From NCBI RefSeq assembly GCF_003990045.1, contig NZ_RZGZ01000004.1, positions 248,001 to 312,000 of the forward strand: 64,000 nucleotides of DNA. The letters run 5' to 3'. Source of the stretch: Labedella endophytica. Lineage in GTDB: Bacteria; Actinomycetota; Actinomycetes; Actinomycetales; Microbacteriaceae. Below, piece after piece: positions 42,173 to 50,709 of the stretch (positions within the stretch are counted from its first letter, which is position 1; the number at the start of each line of letters is the position of its first letter). A program made the position numbers and the translations under genes. Under the pieces are notes generated by a model. That model had not been told where the DNA came from and did not search any database. It saw only the letters and a program-made list of their open reading frames with translations.

Positions 42173-43393
42173 ATGTTCGCGGAGAGTGCCGTCGTAGGGA
42201 GTGTCGGCGACATCGGCCGCGTGAATGCGGCGACGGTCGTGCGCTCGCTCCTGCGCGACGGCCCGATCGCGCGGACCGAGGTCGCTGAGCGCACGGGCCT
42301 GACGCGCGCCACGGTCACGCGTGCCACGGCCAAGCTCATCGACATGGGCATCGTCGTCGAAGGGGAGCCGATCCGGTCCTTCGGTCGACCGATGATTCCG
42401 ATCGACGTGCGCGCGGAAGATCGCGTCGTCGTGTCGATCCATGTGGGCGTGACGCTCACGCGTATCGGCCTAGTGGACGTGCGCGGGCGCATCCTGCAGG
42501 AGCGGAAGCGGTTGCATGTCACCACGGAGCCGGCCGGCCTCGTCGACGACGTGTGCCAGGTCGCCCGCGAGATGCTCGCGGAGCATGCTCCGGACGCCGA
42601 GGTGATCGGGGTGGGGGCGAGTATCGGAGGCTGGGTCGACACGGAGTCCGGAGTCGTGGTGCGGTACACGCCCCTCGGATGGTCGGACGTGCCGCTCGTC
42701 ACGATGATCGCGGAGCGGCTCCACCTGCCGGTGCTGTTCGACCACATGGTGCGCGGGATGGCCCTGAGCGAGATGATGTTCGGTTCCGCGCGCGACGTCG
42801 GGGACTTCCTCCAGATCTACGTCGGCGACGTCCTCGGCGCGGCGTCCGTCGACGCCGGCATCATCCGCCGCGGTCCGCGCGGGGCCGCCGGGTCGATCGA
42901 CCACCTTCCGGTCTCCGGCGAGTCGACGCGCACCTGCTCGTGCGGACGACGGCACTGTGCCCAATGGCTCGTAACCGACCGTGCGGTCCGCGACGACGCG
43001 GTCGCCCTCGGCCTCGCGGGCGCGGGCGTGACGATGGACGACCTGGTCGCGAGTGATGACGACGGGGTGCTCGGGCTCCTCGACGAGCGGGCGCGCCTCC
43101 TCGGCGAGGCCGTCGGCCTGCTCATCGACTTCGAGAATCCCTCACTCCTGCTGCTCGCGGGACCACAGACGCGGCGTCCGGGGTTCCTCGAGGCGTTCCG
43201 CTCGGGACTCTCTGTTCGCAGCGACCACGGGGGCGATCTGGACCTCCCGGTGCGCATCGCCGGGTTCGGCGACAGCACGCCCACCCCGGCGTCCGCGGCG
43301 CTCTGCCTCGATGCGTACTACCGCGACCCCATCGGCTATCTCACCGCCCTGCGCGCACCGACCGTCCCGCCACAGGAGGCCTCCACCGGGTGA
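42173..43393 (+). CDS. ROK-family transcriptional regulator of the ABC-sulfatase operon
   Basis: 406 residues. The N-terminal winged helix-turn-helix (GPIARTEVAERTGLTRATVTRATAKLIDMGI, about 30-60) is followed by a ROK sugar-kinase-like domain with the zinc motif CSCGRRHCAQW (about 256). The kinase active site appears degraded, as usual in ROK repressors (NagC/XylR/Mlc type). It lies 131 nt upstream of the substrate-binding-protein gene in the same direction, with a palindrome in that gap, and probably represses the transporter-sulfatase genes in response to a sugar. Confidence 0.9.
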   Translation: MFAESAVVGSVGDIGRVNAATVVRSLLRDGPIARTEVAERTGLTRATVTRATAKLIDMGIVVEGEPIRSFGRPMIPIDVRAEDRVVVSIHVGVTLTRIGLVDVRGRILQERKRLHVTTEPAGLVDDVCQVAREMLAEHAPDAEVIGVGASIGGWVDTESGVVVRYTPLGWSDVPLVTMIAERLHLPVLFDHMVRGMALSEMMFGSARDVGDFLQIYVGDVLGAASVDAGIIRRGPRGAAGSIDHLPVSGESTRTCSCGRRHCAQWLVTDRAVRDDAVALGLAGAGVTMDDLVASDDDGVLGLLDERARLLGEAVGLLIDFENPSLLLLAGPQTRRPGFLEAFRSGLSVRSDHGGDLDLPVRIAGFGDSTPTPASAALCLDAYYRDPIGYLTALRAPTVPPQEASTG

Positions 43394-43436
43394 CGGACCG
43401 CCGGCGATATCCGGCCGGTGCGTCGTCTCCGATCCC

Positions 43437-43467
43437 TTGACGCCACTTATTTGCATAGTGTAAACAA
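43437..43467 (+). promoter_or_regulatory. Promoter with overlapping palindromic operator
   Basis: A possible -35 TTGACG (43437-43442) and -10 TAAACA (43461-43466) lie 18 nt apart. The imperfect palindrome TTATTTGCA-TAG-TGTAAACAA (43447-43467, 7 of 9 arm positions pairing) covers the -10, as expected for a ROK-type repressor site. AT-rich compared with its surroundings. Confidence 0.6.
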
Positions 43468-43524
43468 GGCCGTGGGCGATCGAAGAACGCCCGGGCACGT
43501 CCAGACGTCAAAGGAGAAGTTCGG

Positions 43525-44799
43525 ATGAAGAAATCTGTCATCGCCACCGCGGTAGCGGTCGGGATCGTCGTGTCACTCGGCGGGTGCTCGGCCTCGTCCG
43601 GTGGCTCGGAGGGTGGAACGGTCGAGCTCGTGTTCCGACAGTTCGACCCGGCCAACCAGGTCGAAGGGCTCCAGACGGCCATCGACACGTGGAATGCCGA
43701 CAACCCCGACATCCAGGTGACGCTCGAGACGCTCAGCCCGGACAACCCCCAGCAATTCGCACGCGAGGCGAACTCGGGCTCCGGCCCCGACATCCAGCAG
43801 ATGGGATACGCGAACGTCGCCCTGCTGGCCAACCCGAACATCCTCCTCCCCCTCGACGATCTGATGGCCTCCGACCCCCTCGACCAGGCGTACGACGATT
43901 TCCTCGCCACCGACATGACGACGATCGACGACACCACGTGGGGTATCCCGTGGACGGCGGACACGATGGCTCTCGTGTACAACCCGGCGGTGCTCGACGA
44001 GTACGGGATCGACGAGACCCCGAGCACGTGGGAGGACTTGGCCGACGCGGCCCAGACGATCTCCGACGACAGCGACGGCGTGGTGCAGGGCTTCTGCTTC
44101 GCGGCCTCGAGCGCGCCGACGTCGGCGCAGTGGTTCCCCATCAACTACTACCTGTGGGATCACGGCTGGAACCTCGTCGAGCAGGACGGCGACGAGTGGA
44201 CCACCGGCGTCTCGAGCTCCGACCTCGCGTCGACGATCGACTACTTCTCCGAGATGTTCTCCTCCGGTGCGTCGTCGACCTCCAACATCGCCATCGCCGA
44301 CTACGCCGACCCGCAGATCGCCGGGGCCCTCTCCGACGGGTCCTGCGCCATGTCCTACGAACCCCCGCAGTCGTTCCGCGCCATCGAATCCGCGAGCGAC
44401 GCCGAGCTCATGACGGCTCCGATGCCCGGCGGCCTCACCGACGGATCGACGCACCTCGGCGGTCGGGCGTTGGGCATCAACCGCAACACGGAGCACCCCG
44501 AGGAGGCGTGGGAGGTCGTGAAGTACCTGACGAGCGCGACCACGTTCGAGACGTACCAGCAGTACCCCGCGTCGAAGGCGACCCTCACCGATATCGATGT
44601 CCCCGAGTCGGAGGTCGGCTACACCGAGCAGCTCCCGCACTCCGTCGCCTTCGGCAAGTACATCGGGTCGGACATGCCGCTCGCCACCATCCAGCAACTC
44701 GTCGTCCAGCAGTTCTCGGCCGTCTACTCCGGCCAGTCGGACAGCCAGACGGCGGCCGAGGCGATCCTCGCGGGCATCGAGTCCGGCATCGGAGGATGA
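43525..44799 (+). CDS. ABC transporter substrate-binding lipoprotein (carbohydrate uptake family 1)
   Basis: 424 residues. Lipobox LGGC with the acylated cysteine at residue 21, after a short Lys-containing signal (MKKSVIATAVAVGIVVSLGG). The mature part has the SBP family 1 fold (VELVFRQFDPANQVEGLQTA; WNADNPDIQVTLETL; GIPWTADTMALVYNP). Strong AAGGAG about 8 nt before the ATG. It binds a sugar outside the membrane for the two permeases that follow. Its place before a sulfatase gene suggests a sulfated or substituted sugar. Confidence 0.94.
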   Translation: MKKSVIATAVAVGIVVSLGGCSASSGGSEGGTVELVFRQFDPANQVEGLQTAIDTWNADNPDIQVTLETLSPDNPQQFAREANSGSGPDIQQMGYANVALLANPNILLPLDDLMASDPLDQAYDDFLATDMTTIDDTTWGIPWTADTMALVYNPAVLDEYGIDETPSTWEDLADAAQTISDDSDGVVQGFCFAASSAPTSAQWFPINYYLWDHGWNLVEQDGDEWTTGVSSSDLASTIDYFSEMFSSGASSTSNIAIADYADPQIAGALSDGSCAMSYEPPQSFRAIESASDAELMTAPMPGGLTDGSTHLGGRALGINRNTEHPEEAWEVVKYLTSATTFETYQQYPASKATLTDIDVPESEVGYTEQLPHSVAFGKYIGSDMPLATIQQLVVQQFSAVYSGQSDSQTAAEAILAGIESGIGG

Positions 44800-44803
44800 G
44801 CCG

Positions 44804-45793
44804 ATGACGGTCGAACTCGACATGGTGACGGACAGCGCCCCGGCTCGGTCGGTCGATCCGCGACGGGGGAGGCGGTCGGAGCGCAACGGCGGCCGGCGTG
44901 CCGCTCGACGCGAGCCATACCTGCTCATGTTCCCCGCGCTCCTCGTGATGGCGGCGCTCTTCCTCTTCCCCGCCGTGTACAACACGGTGCTCGCGTTCCA
45001 AGAGCTCACGCCGTACCAATCACCGGGAGACGCGACCTGGGCGGGAGGGGACAACTTCGTCGCCCTCTTCACGAATCCGGCGACGGGGTCGGCCGCCTTC
45101 AATACGGCGTTCTGGCTCACGGGCGTGACGGTCGTCGTGCGGCTCGTGTTCGGGCTCGCGCTCGCCGTCGTCCTCCAGAGCGCCATCCTGGAACGTTGGC
45201 GAGTGCGCGGACTCGCCCGCACGCTCGTCCTCGTGCCGTGGATGGTGCCGCCGGTCGTCGCCGTCGCCGCCTGGCGCTGGATGCTCGACGGCAACACCGG
45301 GGTCATCAATCAGACCCTCGTGTCGCTCGGGCTCCTCGACCAGGGCGTGCCGTTCCTCGCGCAGACGAGCACCGTCTGGTTCGCGGTCGACGCCATCATC
45401 GTGTGGCGAGAGCTGCCCTTCGTGGTGATCGTCCTCATGGCCGGTCTCCAGTCCATCCCGAAGGAGCAGTACGAGGCCGCCCAGCTCGATTCGGCGGGAC
45501 GCTGGCAGCAGTTCCTCAACGTGACCCTCCCGAATCTCCGCCCGGTCATCACGGTCGTCATCCTCATGACCGTGATCGCGACCTTCAACAACTTCGTCTA
45601 CGTCTGGCTCGCCACGGGCGGGGGGCCGGGGACGTACACGCAGGTGCTCGCGACACAGCTCTACTCGACCGCCTTCATCGGTAACGACCTGGGCGGCGGC
45701 GCGGCGATCGGCATCGTCATGACGGCGGTCATGGCCGTCTTCGCCGTGGTCTATCTGCGAGCGTCGAACACCGTCGGGAAGGACGAACGATGA
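44804..45793 (+). CDS. ABC sugar permease, MalF/UgpA-like
   Basis: 329 residues with six membrane helices after an Arg-rich N-terminus. The EAA loop that docks the ATPase reads EQYEAAQLDSAGRWQQF (about residues 222-238). It starts 4 nt after the substrate-binding-protein stop and overlaps the next permease (ATGA). Together with its partner it forms the membrane channel. No ATPase gene occurs in the operon, so a shared MsiK-type ATPase elsewhere is expected, as for many actinobacterial sugar importers. Confidence 0.93.
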   Translation: MTVELDMVTDSAPARSVDPRRGRRSERNGGRRAARREPYLLMFPALLVMAALFLFPAVYNTVLAFQELTPYQSPGDATWAGGDNFVALFTNPATGSAAFNTAFWLTGVTVVVRLVFGLALAVVLQSAILERWRVRGLARTLVLVPWMVPPVVAVAAWRWMLDGNTGVINQTLVSLGLLDQGVPFLAQTSTVWFAVDAIIVWRELPFVVIVLMAGLQSIPKEQYEAAQLDSAGRWQQFLNVTLPNLRPVITVVILMTVIATFNNFVYVWLATGGGPGTYTQVLATQLYSTAFIGNDLGGGAAIGIVMTAVMAVFAVVYLRASNTVGKDER

Positions 45794-46707
45794 CCGCGCA
45801 GACTGTCGACGCGCTTCCCGGTGCCCCTCGAACCCGCGCGGCGTCCACCGGCAGGATGAGGAAGAGAAGGGACGCGGGAACGAGACGGCCGTCCGATCTG
45901 CTCCTGCTCGTGCCGCTCTTCATCGTGCTCGCCCTTATCGTGTTCCCGGTGTTCTGGATGATCTTCACGTCGCTGCGGCCGGAGCGGGCCCTGACGGGGG
46001 CGCTCGAGTGGGGCACCGTCTTCGACGGGCTCGGCTTCGACTCCTACCGCCGACTCTTCGCGGGTTCGAACTTCGGGCTCTACATCGTGAACAGCCTCGT
46101 CGTGGCGCTCGTCAGCACGGCCATCACGGTCGTCATCGCGAGCGTGGCGGCCTACGCCCTCTCGCGGTTCCGGTTCCGATTCCGCGGGCCCGTGCTGCTT
46201 GCTGTCGTCGCCACCCAGCTCCTCCCCTTCGTCGTCCTCATCACGCCGATCTATCTCGTGTTCTCGCAGCTCGGCCTGCTCAACTCCTATGTCGGTCTGA
46301 CGGTCGTGTATGTCGCGATGACCCTGCCGCTCGCGATCTACCTGATGATGGGCTACTTCAACACCATCCCTCACGGGCTCGACGAGGCTGCCCGGATCGA
46401 CGGCTGCTCCACTGTCTCCGTCATCTTCCGGGTCATCATGCCCATCGCCTGGCCGGGGATCGTCACGGTCACGGTCACGTCGTTCATCGCCAGCTGGGAG
46501 GAGTTCCTCTTCGCCGGTGTACTCATGACGGACGAGACGAAGAAGACAGTACAGGTGGGACTGTCGGGCTTCTTCGGCGAGTACGCGACCGACTGGGGGG
46601 TCGTCATGGCCGCATCCGTCGTGGCCGCCGTGCCGACGATCGTCCTCTTCACCACCATCCAGAAGAGACTCGTCGCCGGCATGGCTGCGGGCAGCGTGAA
46701 GGAGTGA
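45790..46707 (+). CDS. ABC sugar permease, MalG/UgpE-like
   Basis: 305 residues, six helices. The EAA motif HGLDEAARIDGCSTVSVIF (about residues 197-215) is present. ATG overlaps the upstream permease stop. It partners the MalF-like subunit. The N-terminal 35 residues are polar and basic (AGRMRKRRDAGTRRP region). It is followed after 5 nt by a sulfatase gene. Confidence 0.93.
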   Translation: MTAQTVDALPGAPRTRAASTGRMRKRRDAGTRRPSDLLLLVPLFIVLALIVFPVFWMIFTSLRPERALTGALEWGTVFDGLGFDSYRRLFAGSNFGLYIVNSLVVALVSTAITVVIASVAAYALSRFRFRFRGPVLLAVVATQLLPFVVLITPIYLVFSQLGLLNSYVGLTVVYVAMTLPLAIYLMMGYFNTIPHGLDEAARIDGCSTVSVIFRVIMPIAWPGIVTVTVTSFIASWEEFLFAGVLMTDETKKTVQVGLSGFFGEYATDWGVVMAASVVAAVPTIVLFTTIQKRLVAGMAAGSVKE

Positions 46708-46712
46708 CCTCG

Positions 46713-48065
46713 ATGCAGGAACCGACGGACGGCGACCGCGCCCGACCGAACATCGTGATCATCTACGCCGACGACCTCGGCTGGGGCGACCTCGGAAGCT
46801 TCGGAGCCGACGACCTCGACACCCCCGCGATCGACGAGCTGGCTCGAACAGGAGTGCGCCTCGACAACTGGTACTCGAATTCCCCGGTCTGCTCGCCGTC
46901 ACGCGCGTCGCTCCTCACCGGTCGCTATCCGGCGCACGCCGGCGTGGAATCCATCCTCGGCGGTGCCCGGCGGACGGTGGGACTGCCTCCGCAGCGTTCG
47001 CTCGCGGACGAGCTGCGCGATCGCGGATACGCGACGGGCGTGTTCGGGAAATGGCACCTCGGCGTCGACCCCTCGTCGAGCCCGCAGAGGTTCGGCTTCG
47101 ACGAGCACTTCGGGTTCCTCGCTGGGTGCGTGGACTACTACTCGCACATCTTCTACTGGGGCGAGAACGATCCCGTGCACGATCTCTGGGAGGGCGAGGA
47201 GGAGGTGTGGCGCAACGGCGAGTACCTTACGACTCTGATCGCGCGCGAGGCGGCCGCGTTCGTCGAGAGGAATGCCGGTGCGCCCTTCCTCTGCTTCGTC
47301 CCGTTCAATGCCCCTCACTACCCGCTGCACGCGCCGGAGGAGTACATGCTCCAGTTCGCGCATCTGCCGCGAGACCGGCAGATGATGGCGGCGATGATCA
47401 AGGCCATGGACGACGGGGTCGCGCACATCGTCGCCACGCTGGAACGGTTGGGCCTCCGGGAGAACACCGTGGTGTTCGTGTCGTCGGACAACGGGCCGTC
47501 GATCGAGGACCGCAACTGGCTCGGCGGAGAGGAGATCGCCTACGCGGGAGGATCGGCCGGCGGGCTGCGGGGGTACAAGGGGTCGCTCTTCGAGGGAGGG
47601 GTGCGCGTGCCGGGGATCATGTCGTGGCCGGCCGGTCTGCCGTCCGGATCGGTGAACAGCTCCGTCGGCGTGATGATGGACCTCGTCCCTACCCTGCTCG
47701 ACATCGTCGACGGTGCCGGCGCGGGTCCGGCGCGGGGCCCCGGCTCCTCGCCGCCCGACCACGACGGGGTCTCGCTCCTCGACGCGCTCGCTGCCGGTTC
47801 CGCCGCCGAGGACCGTTGGGTGTTCTGGGAGTACGAGGGTCAGCTGTCCGGGCGATGCGGCGACTGGAAGATCGTCCGCGACGCGTGCGAGAGCATGGGG
47901 GTGCCCGTCGCCGAGCCGCTCGCCCTGTACAACCTCAGGGACGACCCCACGGAGCGCGACAACCGAGCCGATTCCGAGCCCGAGCGTCTGCGCGAGATGC
48001 TCGCCGAACTGGAGCGGTGGGCGGAGCGCGTCGAGGGTTGGAGGGACCCGGCGACACGTCGCTGA
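46713..48065 (+). CDS. Type I sulfatase, third of three, in the ABC transporter operon
   Basis: 450 residues. Metal-binding Asp20-Asp21 (YADDLGWGDLG), the formylglycine signature C-S-P-S-R from Cys60 and a second metal motif SSDNGPSIEDRNW (about 255) are present. The N-terminal pattern is that of arylsulfatase A/N-acetylgalactosamine-6-sulfatase-like enzymes. No signal peptide, so desulfation probably follows uptake by the permeases upstream. The operon order (regulator, binding protein, permeases, sulfatase) argues for a dedicated sulfated-sugar pathway. The maturation enzyme is not in the window. Confidence 0.93.
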   Translation: MQEPTDGDRARPNIVIIYADDLGWGDLGSFGADDLDTPAIDELARTGVRLDNWYSNSPVCSPSRASLLTGRYPAHAGVESILGGARRTVGLPPQRSLADELRDRGYATGVFGKWHLGVDPSSSPQRFGFDEHFGFLAGCVDYYSHIFYWGENDPVHDLWEGEEEVWRNGEYLTTLIAREAAAFVERNAGAPFLCFVPFNAPHYPLHAPEEYMLQFAHLPRDRQMMAAMIKAMDDGVAHIVATLERLGLRENTVVFVSSDNGPSIEDRNWLGGEEIAYAGGSAGGLRGYKGSLFEGGVRVPGIMSWPAGLPSGSVNSSVGVMMDLVPTLLDIVDGAGAGPARGPGSSPPDHDGVSLLDALAAGSAAEDRWVFWEYEGQLSGRCGDWKIVRDACESMGVPVAEPLALYNLRDDPTERDNRADSEPERLREMLAELERWAERVEGWRDPATRR

Positions 48066-48142
48066 CCGTGCCGGGCGGTGCGTGGACGGACGTGGCCGGC
48101 ACGTGTCTTGCGGTGCCGGTCTCGAGTTGACAGCCTGGAGTG

Positions 48143-48322
48143 ATGGATCCGCTCTCGAGTCTCGCTCTGACTGTCGTCTTCGCCGCCGTCGGGTTCTACA
48201 CCCTCTACTGCGTCGTCCGAGCGGCGGTCGCGGGAGGAATCCGCGACGCCCGCGAGAAGGAGCAGCGATCTGCTGATGCGCGCGAGGCGGCCGCACCGAG
48301 CGAGCATCCACCCGCGCACTGA
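48143..48322 (+). CDS. Small single-helix membrane protein
   Basis: 59 residues: one transmembrane helix (about 6-28, LALTVVFAAVGFYTLYCVV) followed by a charged tail (RDAREKEQRSADAREAAA). ATG 48143 is preferred over the preceding GTG because CAGCCT lies 6 nt before it, a possible leaderless -10. Such small membrane proteins next to ABC-F genes are of unknown role. Moderate confidence because of its size. Confidence 0.55.
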   Translation: MDPLSSLALTVVFAAVGFYTLYCVVRAAVAGGIRDAREKEQRSADAREAAAPSEHPPAH

Positions 48323-48357
48323 TCGGACCGCACTCGCCGCCGCGAGAGAATGGACGG

Positions 48358-50037
48358 ATGAGCGCTTCTCTCGTGGCCAAGGGCCTCGCCGGCGGGTACG
48401 GCCACCGCACGCTGTTCGACGGACTCGACCTCACCGTCGCCCCGGGCGATGTCGTCGGCGTCGTGGGAGCGAACGGTGCGGGCAAGTCCACGTTGCTGCG
48501 CCTGCTCGCCGGGGTCGACGAGCCGCAGGCCGGTTCGATCACCCTCAACCCGGGTGACGCGTTCGTCGGCTGGCTGCCGCAGGAGCACGAACGCGTGCCC
48601 GGCGAGACCGTCGTGCAGTACGTCGGTCGCCGGACCGGCTGCACGCAAGCGACGGCCGACATGGACGCGACGGCGGCGTACCTCGCCGATCCGGACGCGG
48701 CGCCCGCCGGAGTGGACCCGAACGACGCGTACTCCGCGGCGCTCGACCGCTGGCTCGCGAGCGGCGCGGCGGACCTCGACGAGCGTCTGCCCGTCGTGCT
48801 CGACGACCTCGGCCTGGCTAGTGGCGGCGCCGTCGGTCCCGACAGCGCGATGACGTCCCTGAGCGGCGGCCAGGCGGCGCGGGTCGGTCTCGCGGCGCTG
48901 CTCCTCAGCCGCTTCGACGTGGTCCTCCTCGACGAGCCGACGAACGACCTCGACCTCGACGGCTTGGACCGCCTCGAGCGCTTCGTGCGCGAGCAGCGCG
49001 GCGGCGTCGTGCTCGTGAGCCACGACCGCGAGTTCCTCACGCGCTGCGTCACGACGGTGCTCGAGCTCGACCTCGCGCAGTCGTCCAACCGCGTCTTCGG
49101 GGGCGGCTACGACGCGTACCTCGAGGAGCGCGAGACCGCCCGCCGGCACGCGCGCGAGGCGTACGACGAGTTCGCGGACAAGAAGGCAGACCTCGTGGGC
49201 CGCGCCCGCACGCAGCGCGAGTGGTCGAGCCAGGGCGTGCGCAACGCGATGAAGAAGGCCCCGGACAACGACAAGATCCGGCGCAAGGCGTCGGTCGAGT
49301 CGAGCGAGAAGCAGGCGCAGAAGGTGCGCCAGATGGAGAGTCGGATCGCGCGCCTCGACGAGGTGGACGAGCCACGCAAGGAGTGGAAGCTCGAGTTCAC
49401 GATCGGTGAGGCGCCGCGTTCCAGTGCCGTCGTCTCCACCCTGAGCGGCGCCGTGTTCCGGCAGGGTGACCCGGGGACGAGCGAGTTCGTGCTCGGCCCC
49501 GTGTCTGTGCAGGTGAACGGCGGCGACCGCATCGGCATCACCGGTCCGAACGGGGCGGGCAAGTCGACGCTCCTGCGCGGACTGCTCGGGCGTCAGGCGC
49601 CGGACGACGGCGCGGCCTCGCTCGGATCGAGCGTCGCGATCGGCGAGATCGATCAGGCGCGCGCCCAGCTCACCGGCGAACGCCCGCTCGCCGACGCCGT
49701 CGAGGCGATCCTGCCGGACTGGCCGCAGGCCGAGGTGCGCACGCTGCTCGCGAAGTTCGGACTCAAGGCCGACCACGTCTCCCGCCCGGTCGACGAGCTG
49801 TCGCCGGGGGAGCGCACGCGTGCGGGACTCGCGCTCCTGCAGGCGCGCGGCGTCAACGTGCTCGTGCTCGACGAGCCCACGAACCACCTCGACCTCGCGG
49901 CGATCGAACAGCTCGAGCAGGCGCTGGACTCCTACGACGGCACCCTCCTCCTCGTGACGCACGACCGCCGCATGCTCGACACCGTGCGTCTCGACCGTCA
50001 CTGGCGCGTCGAGGACGGGACGGTGACGGAGCTGTGA
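48358..50037 (+). CDS. ABC-F family ATPase (translation factor type)
   Basis: 559 residues with two ABC ATPase domains and no membrane part. Walker A sequences GANGAGKST (about 38-46) and GPNGAGKST (about 397-405); signatures LSGGQAARVGL and LSPGERTRAGL; Walker B/D-loops LLDEPTNDLD and VLDEPTNHLD. The charged linker between the domains (about 250-340) is the P-site tRNA interaction motif of ABC-F proteins, which act on stalled ribosomes; some protect against antibiotics. The last 14 codons and stop are duplicated 74 nt downstream. GAGAAT lies 6 nt before the ATG. Confidence 0.92.
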   Translation: MSASLVAKGLAGGYGHRTLFDGLDLTVAPGDVVGVVGANGAGKSTLLRLLAGVDEPQAGSITLNPGDAFVGWLPQEHERVPGETVVQYVGRRTGCTQATADMDATAAYLADPDAAPAGVDPNDAYSAALDRWLASGAADLDERLPVVLDDLGLASGGAVGPDSAMTSLSGGQAARVGLAALLLSRFDVVLLDEPTNDLDLDGLDRLERFVREQRGGVVLVSHDREFLTRCVTTVLELDLAQSSNRVFGGGYDAYLEERETARRHAREAYDEFADKKADLVGRARTQREWSSQGVRNAMKKAPDNDKIRRKASVESSEKQAQKVRQMESRIARLDEVDEPRKEWKLEFTIGEAPRSSAVVSTLSGAVFRQGDPGTSEFVLGPVSVQVNGGDRIGITGPNGAGKSTLLRGLLGRQAPDDGAASLGSSVAIGEIDQARAQLTGERPLADAVEAILPDWPQAEVRTLLAKFGLKADHVSRPVDELSPGERTRAGLALLQARGVNVLVLDEPTNHLDLAAIEQLEQALDSYDGTLLLVTHDRRMLDTVRLDRHWRVEDGTVTEL

Positions 50038-50113
50038 GCACGGACACGGTAGCGCCGCACGTCGTTGGGCGTCACTGGCGCGTCGAGGACGGGACGGTGA
50101 CGGAGCTGTGAGC
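49996..50113 (+). repeat. Tandem duplication (44-bp identical copies, 74-bp period) at the end of the ABC-F gene
   Basis: The segment from CGTCACTGG to CTGTGAGC (44 bp) at 49996-50039 recurs without a mismatch at 50070-50113. It carries the last codons and stop of the ABC-F gene, and the second copy supplies the GTG start of the DUF3054 gene. Thirty unique bases lie between. Confidence 0.95.
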
Positions 50114-50545
50114 GAGGATCGGCCCCGCGGCCGGGTCGTTGCGACATTCTTCGCGCTCGACCTCGTGCTCGTCGTCGCCTTCGCGGCGATCGGCCGGCGC
50201 ACGCACGACGACGGAGACATCCTCGGCCCGGGCGGCCTCGGTCTCGCCCAGACGGCGTGGCCGTTCCTCGTCGCGCTCGCCGTGGGCTGGGGGATCGCCC
50301 GGGCCTGGCGGCGACCCGTCGCTCCGCTCCGCAGCGGAGTGGTGATCTGGATCACGACGGTAGTCGGAGGCCTGCTCCTCCGCCTCGCGAGCGGCCAGGG
50401 GACCGCGACGGCGTTCATCGTCGTCACGACGCTGACGCTCGGTCTCCTCCTCGTGGGGTGGCGGCTCGTCGCGGCCGCGATCGCCCGCCGCCGCGGTCCT
50501 CGGTCGACGAACCACCCCTCGGCGACAGGGAACCACCCCGTCTGA
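50108..50545 (+). CDS. DUF3054 membrane protein
   Basis: 145 residues, four helices (about 12-28, 45-62, 76-93, 99-118), with the DUF3054 features FFALDLVLVVAFAAIGRRTHD and TAWPFLVALAVGWGIARAW. The family is actinobacterial and of unknown function. GTG 50108 lies in the second copy of the 74-bp duplication; before the duplication, this start would have overlapped the ABC-F stop (GTGA), so the two genes were originally coupled. A terminator follows at 50629. Confidence 0.85.
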   Translation: MSEDRPRGRVVATFFALDLVLVVAFAAIGRRTHDDGDILGPGGLGLAQTAWPFLVALAVGWGIARAWRRPVAPLRSGVVIWITTVVGGLLLRLASGQGTATAFIVVTTLTLGLLLVGWRLVAAAIARRRGPRSTNHPSATGNHPV

Positions 50546-50628
50546 GCTGTGCCGACGGGCCTGCGCCCGGACAGAATCGGAGAGGGCCGGTGCGTCGGCC
50601 GTGCGTGAGCGATCCTGAAGCGTTCACG

Positions 50629-50661
50629 GGGCGGGCCGGCCGCGAAACCGGCCCGCCCTTT
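50629..50661 (+). terminator. Hairpin terminator after the ABC-F/DUF3054 genes
   Basis: GGGCGGGCCGG and CCGGCCCGCCC form an 11-bp perfect stem with an 8-nt loop, followed by TTT. It is the most typical intrinsic terminator of the window. It lies in a 164-bp gap before the convergent LuxR-type gene. Confidence 0.75.
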
Positions 50662-50709
50662 CCGCACTCCTGACTCGAGCTTCCGCTCCGAATCGGAACA
50701 CGCCGGGCT

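Noticed and set aside
48358-50037. Calling the ABC-F gene an antibiotic-resistance determinant
   Set aside because: ABC-F proteins include many housekeeping translation factors; the sequence shows no feature that separates resistance types with certainty.
50034-50111. 25-codon reading frame created by the 74-bp duplication
   Set aside because: It is a by-product of the duplicated ABC-F tail. It may be translated by coupling, but nothing shows a functional peptide; reported only as part of the duplication.
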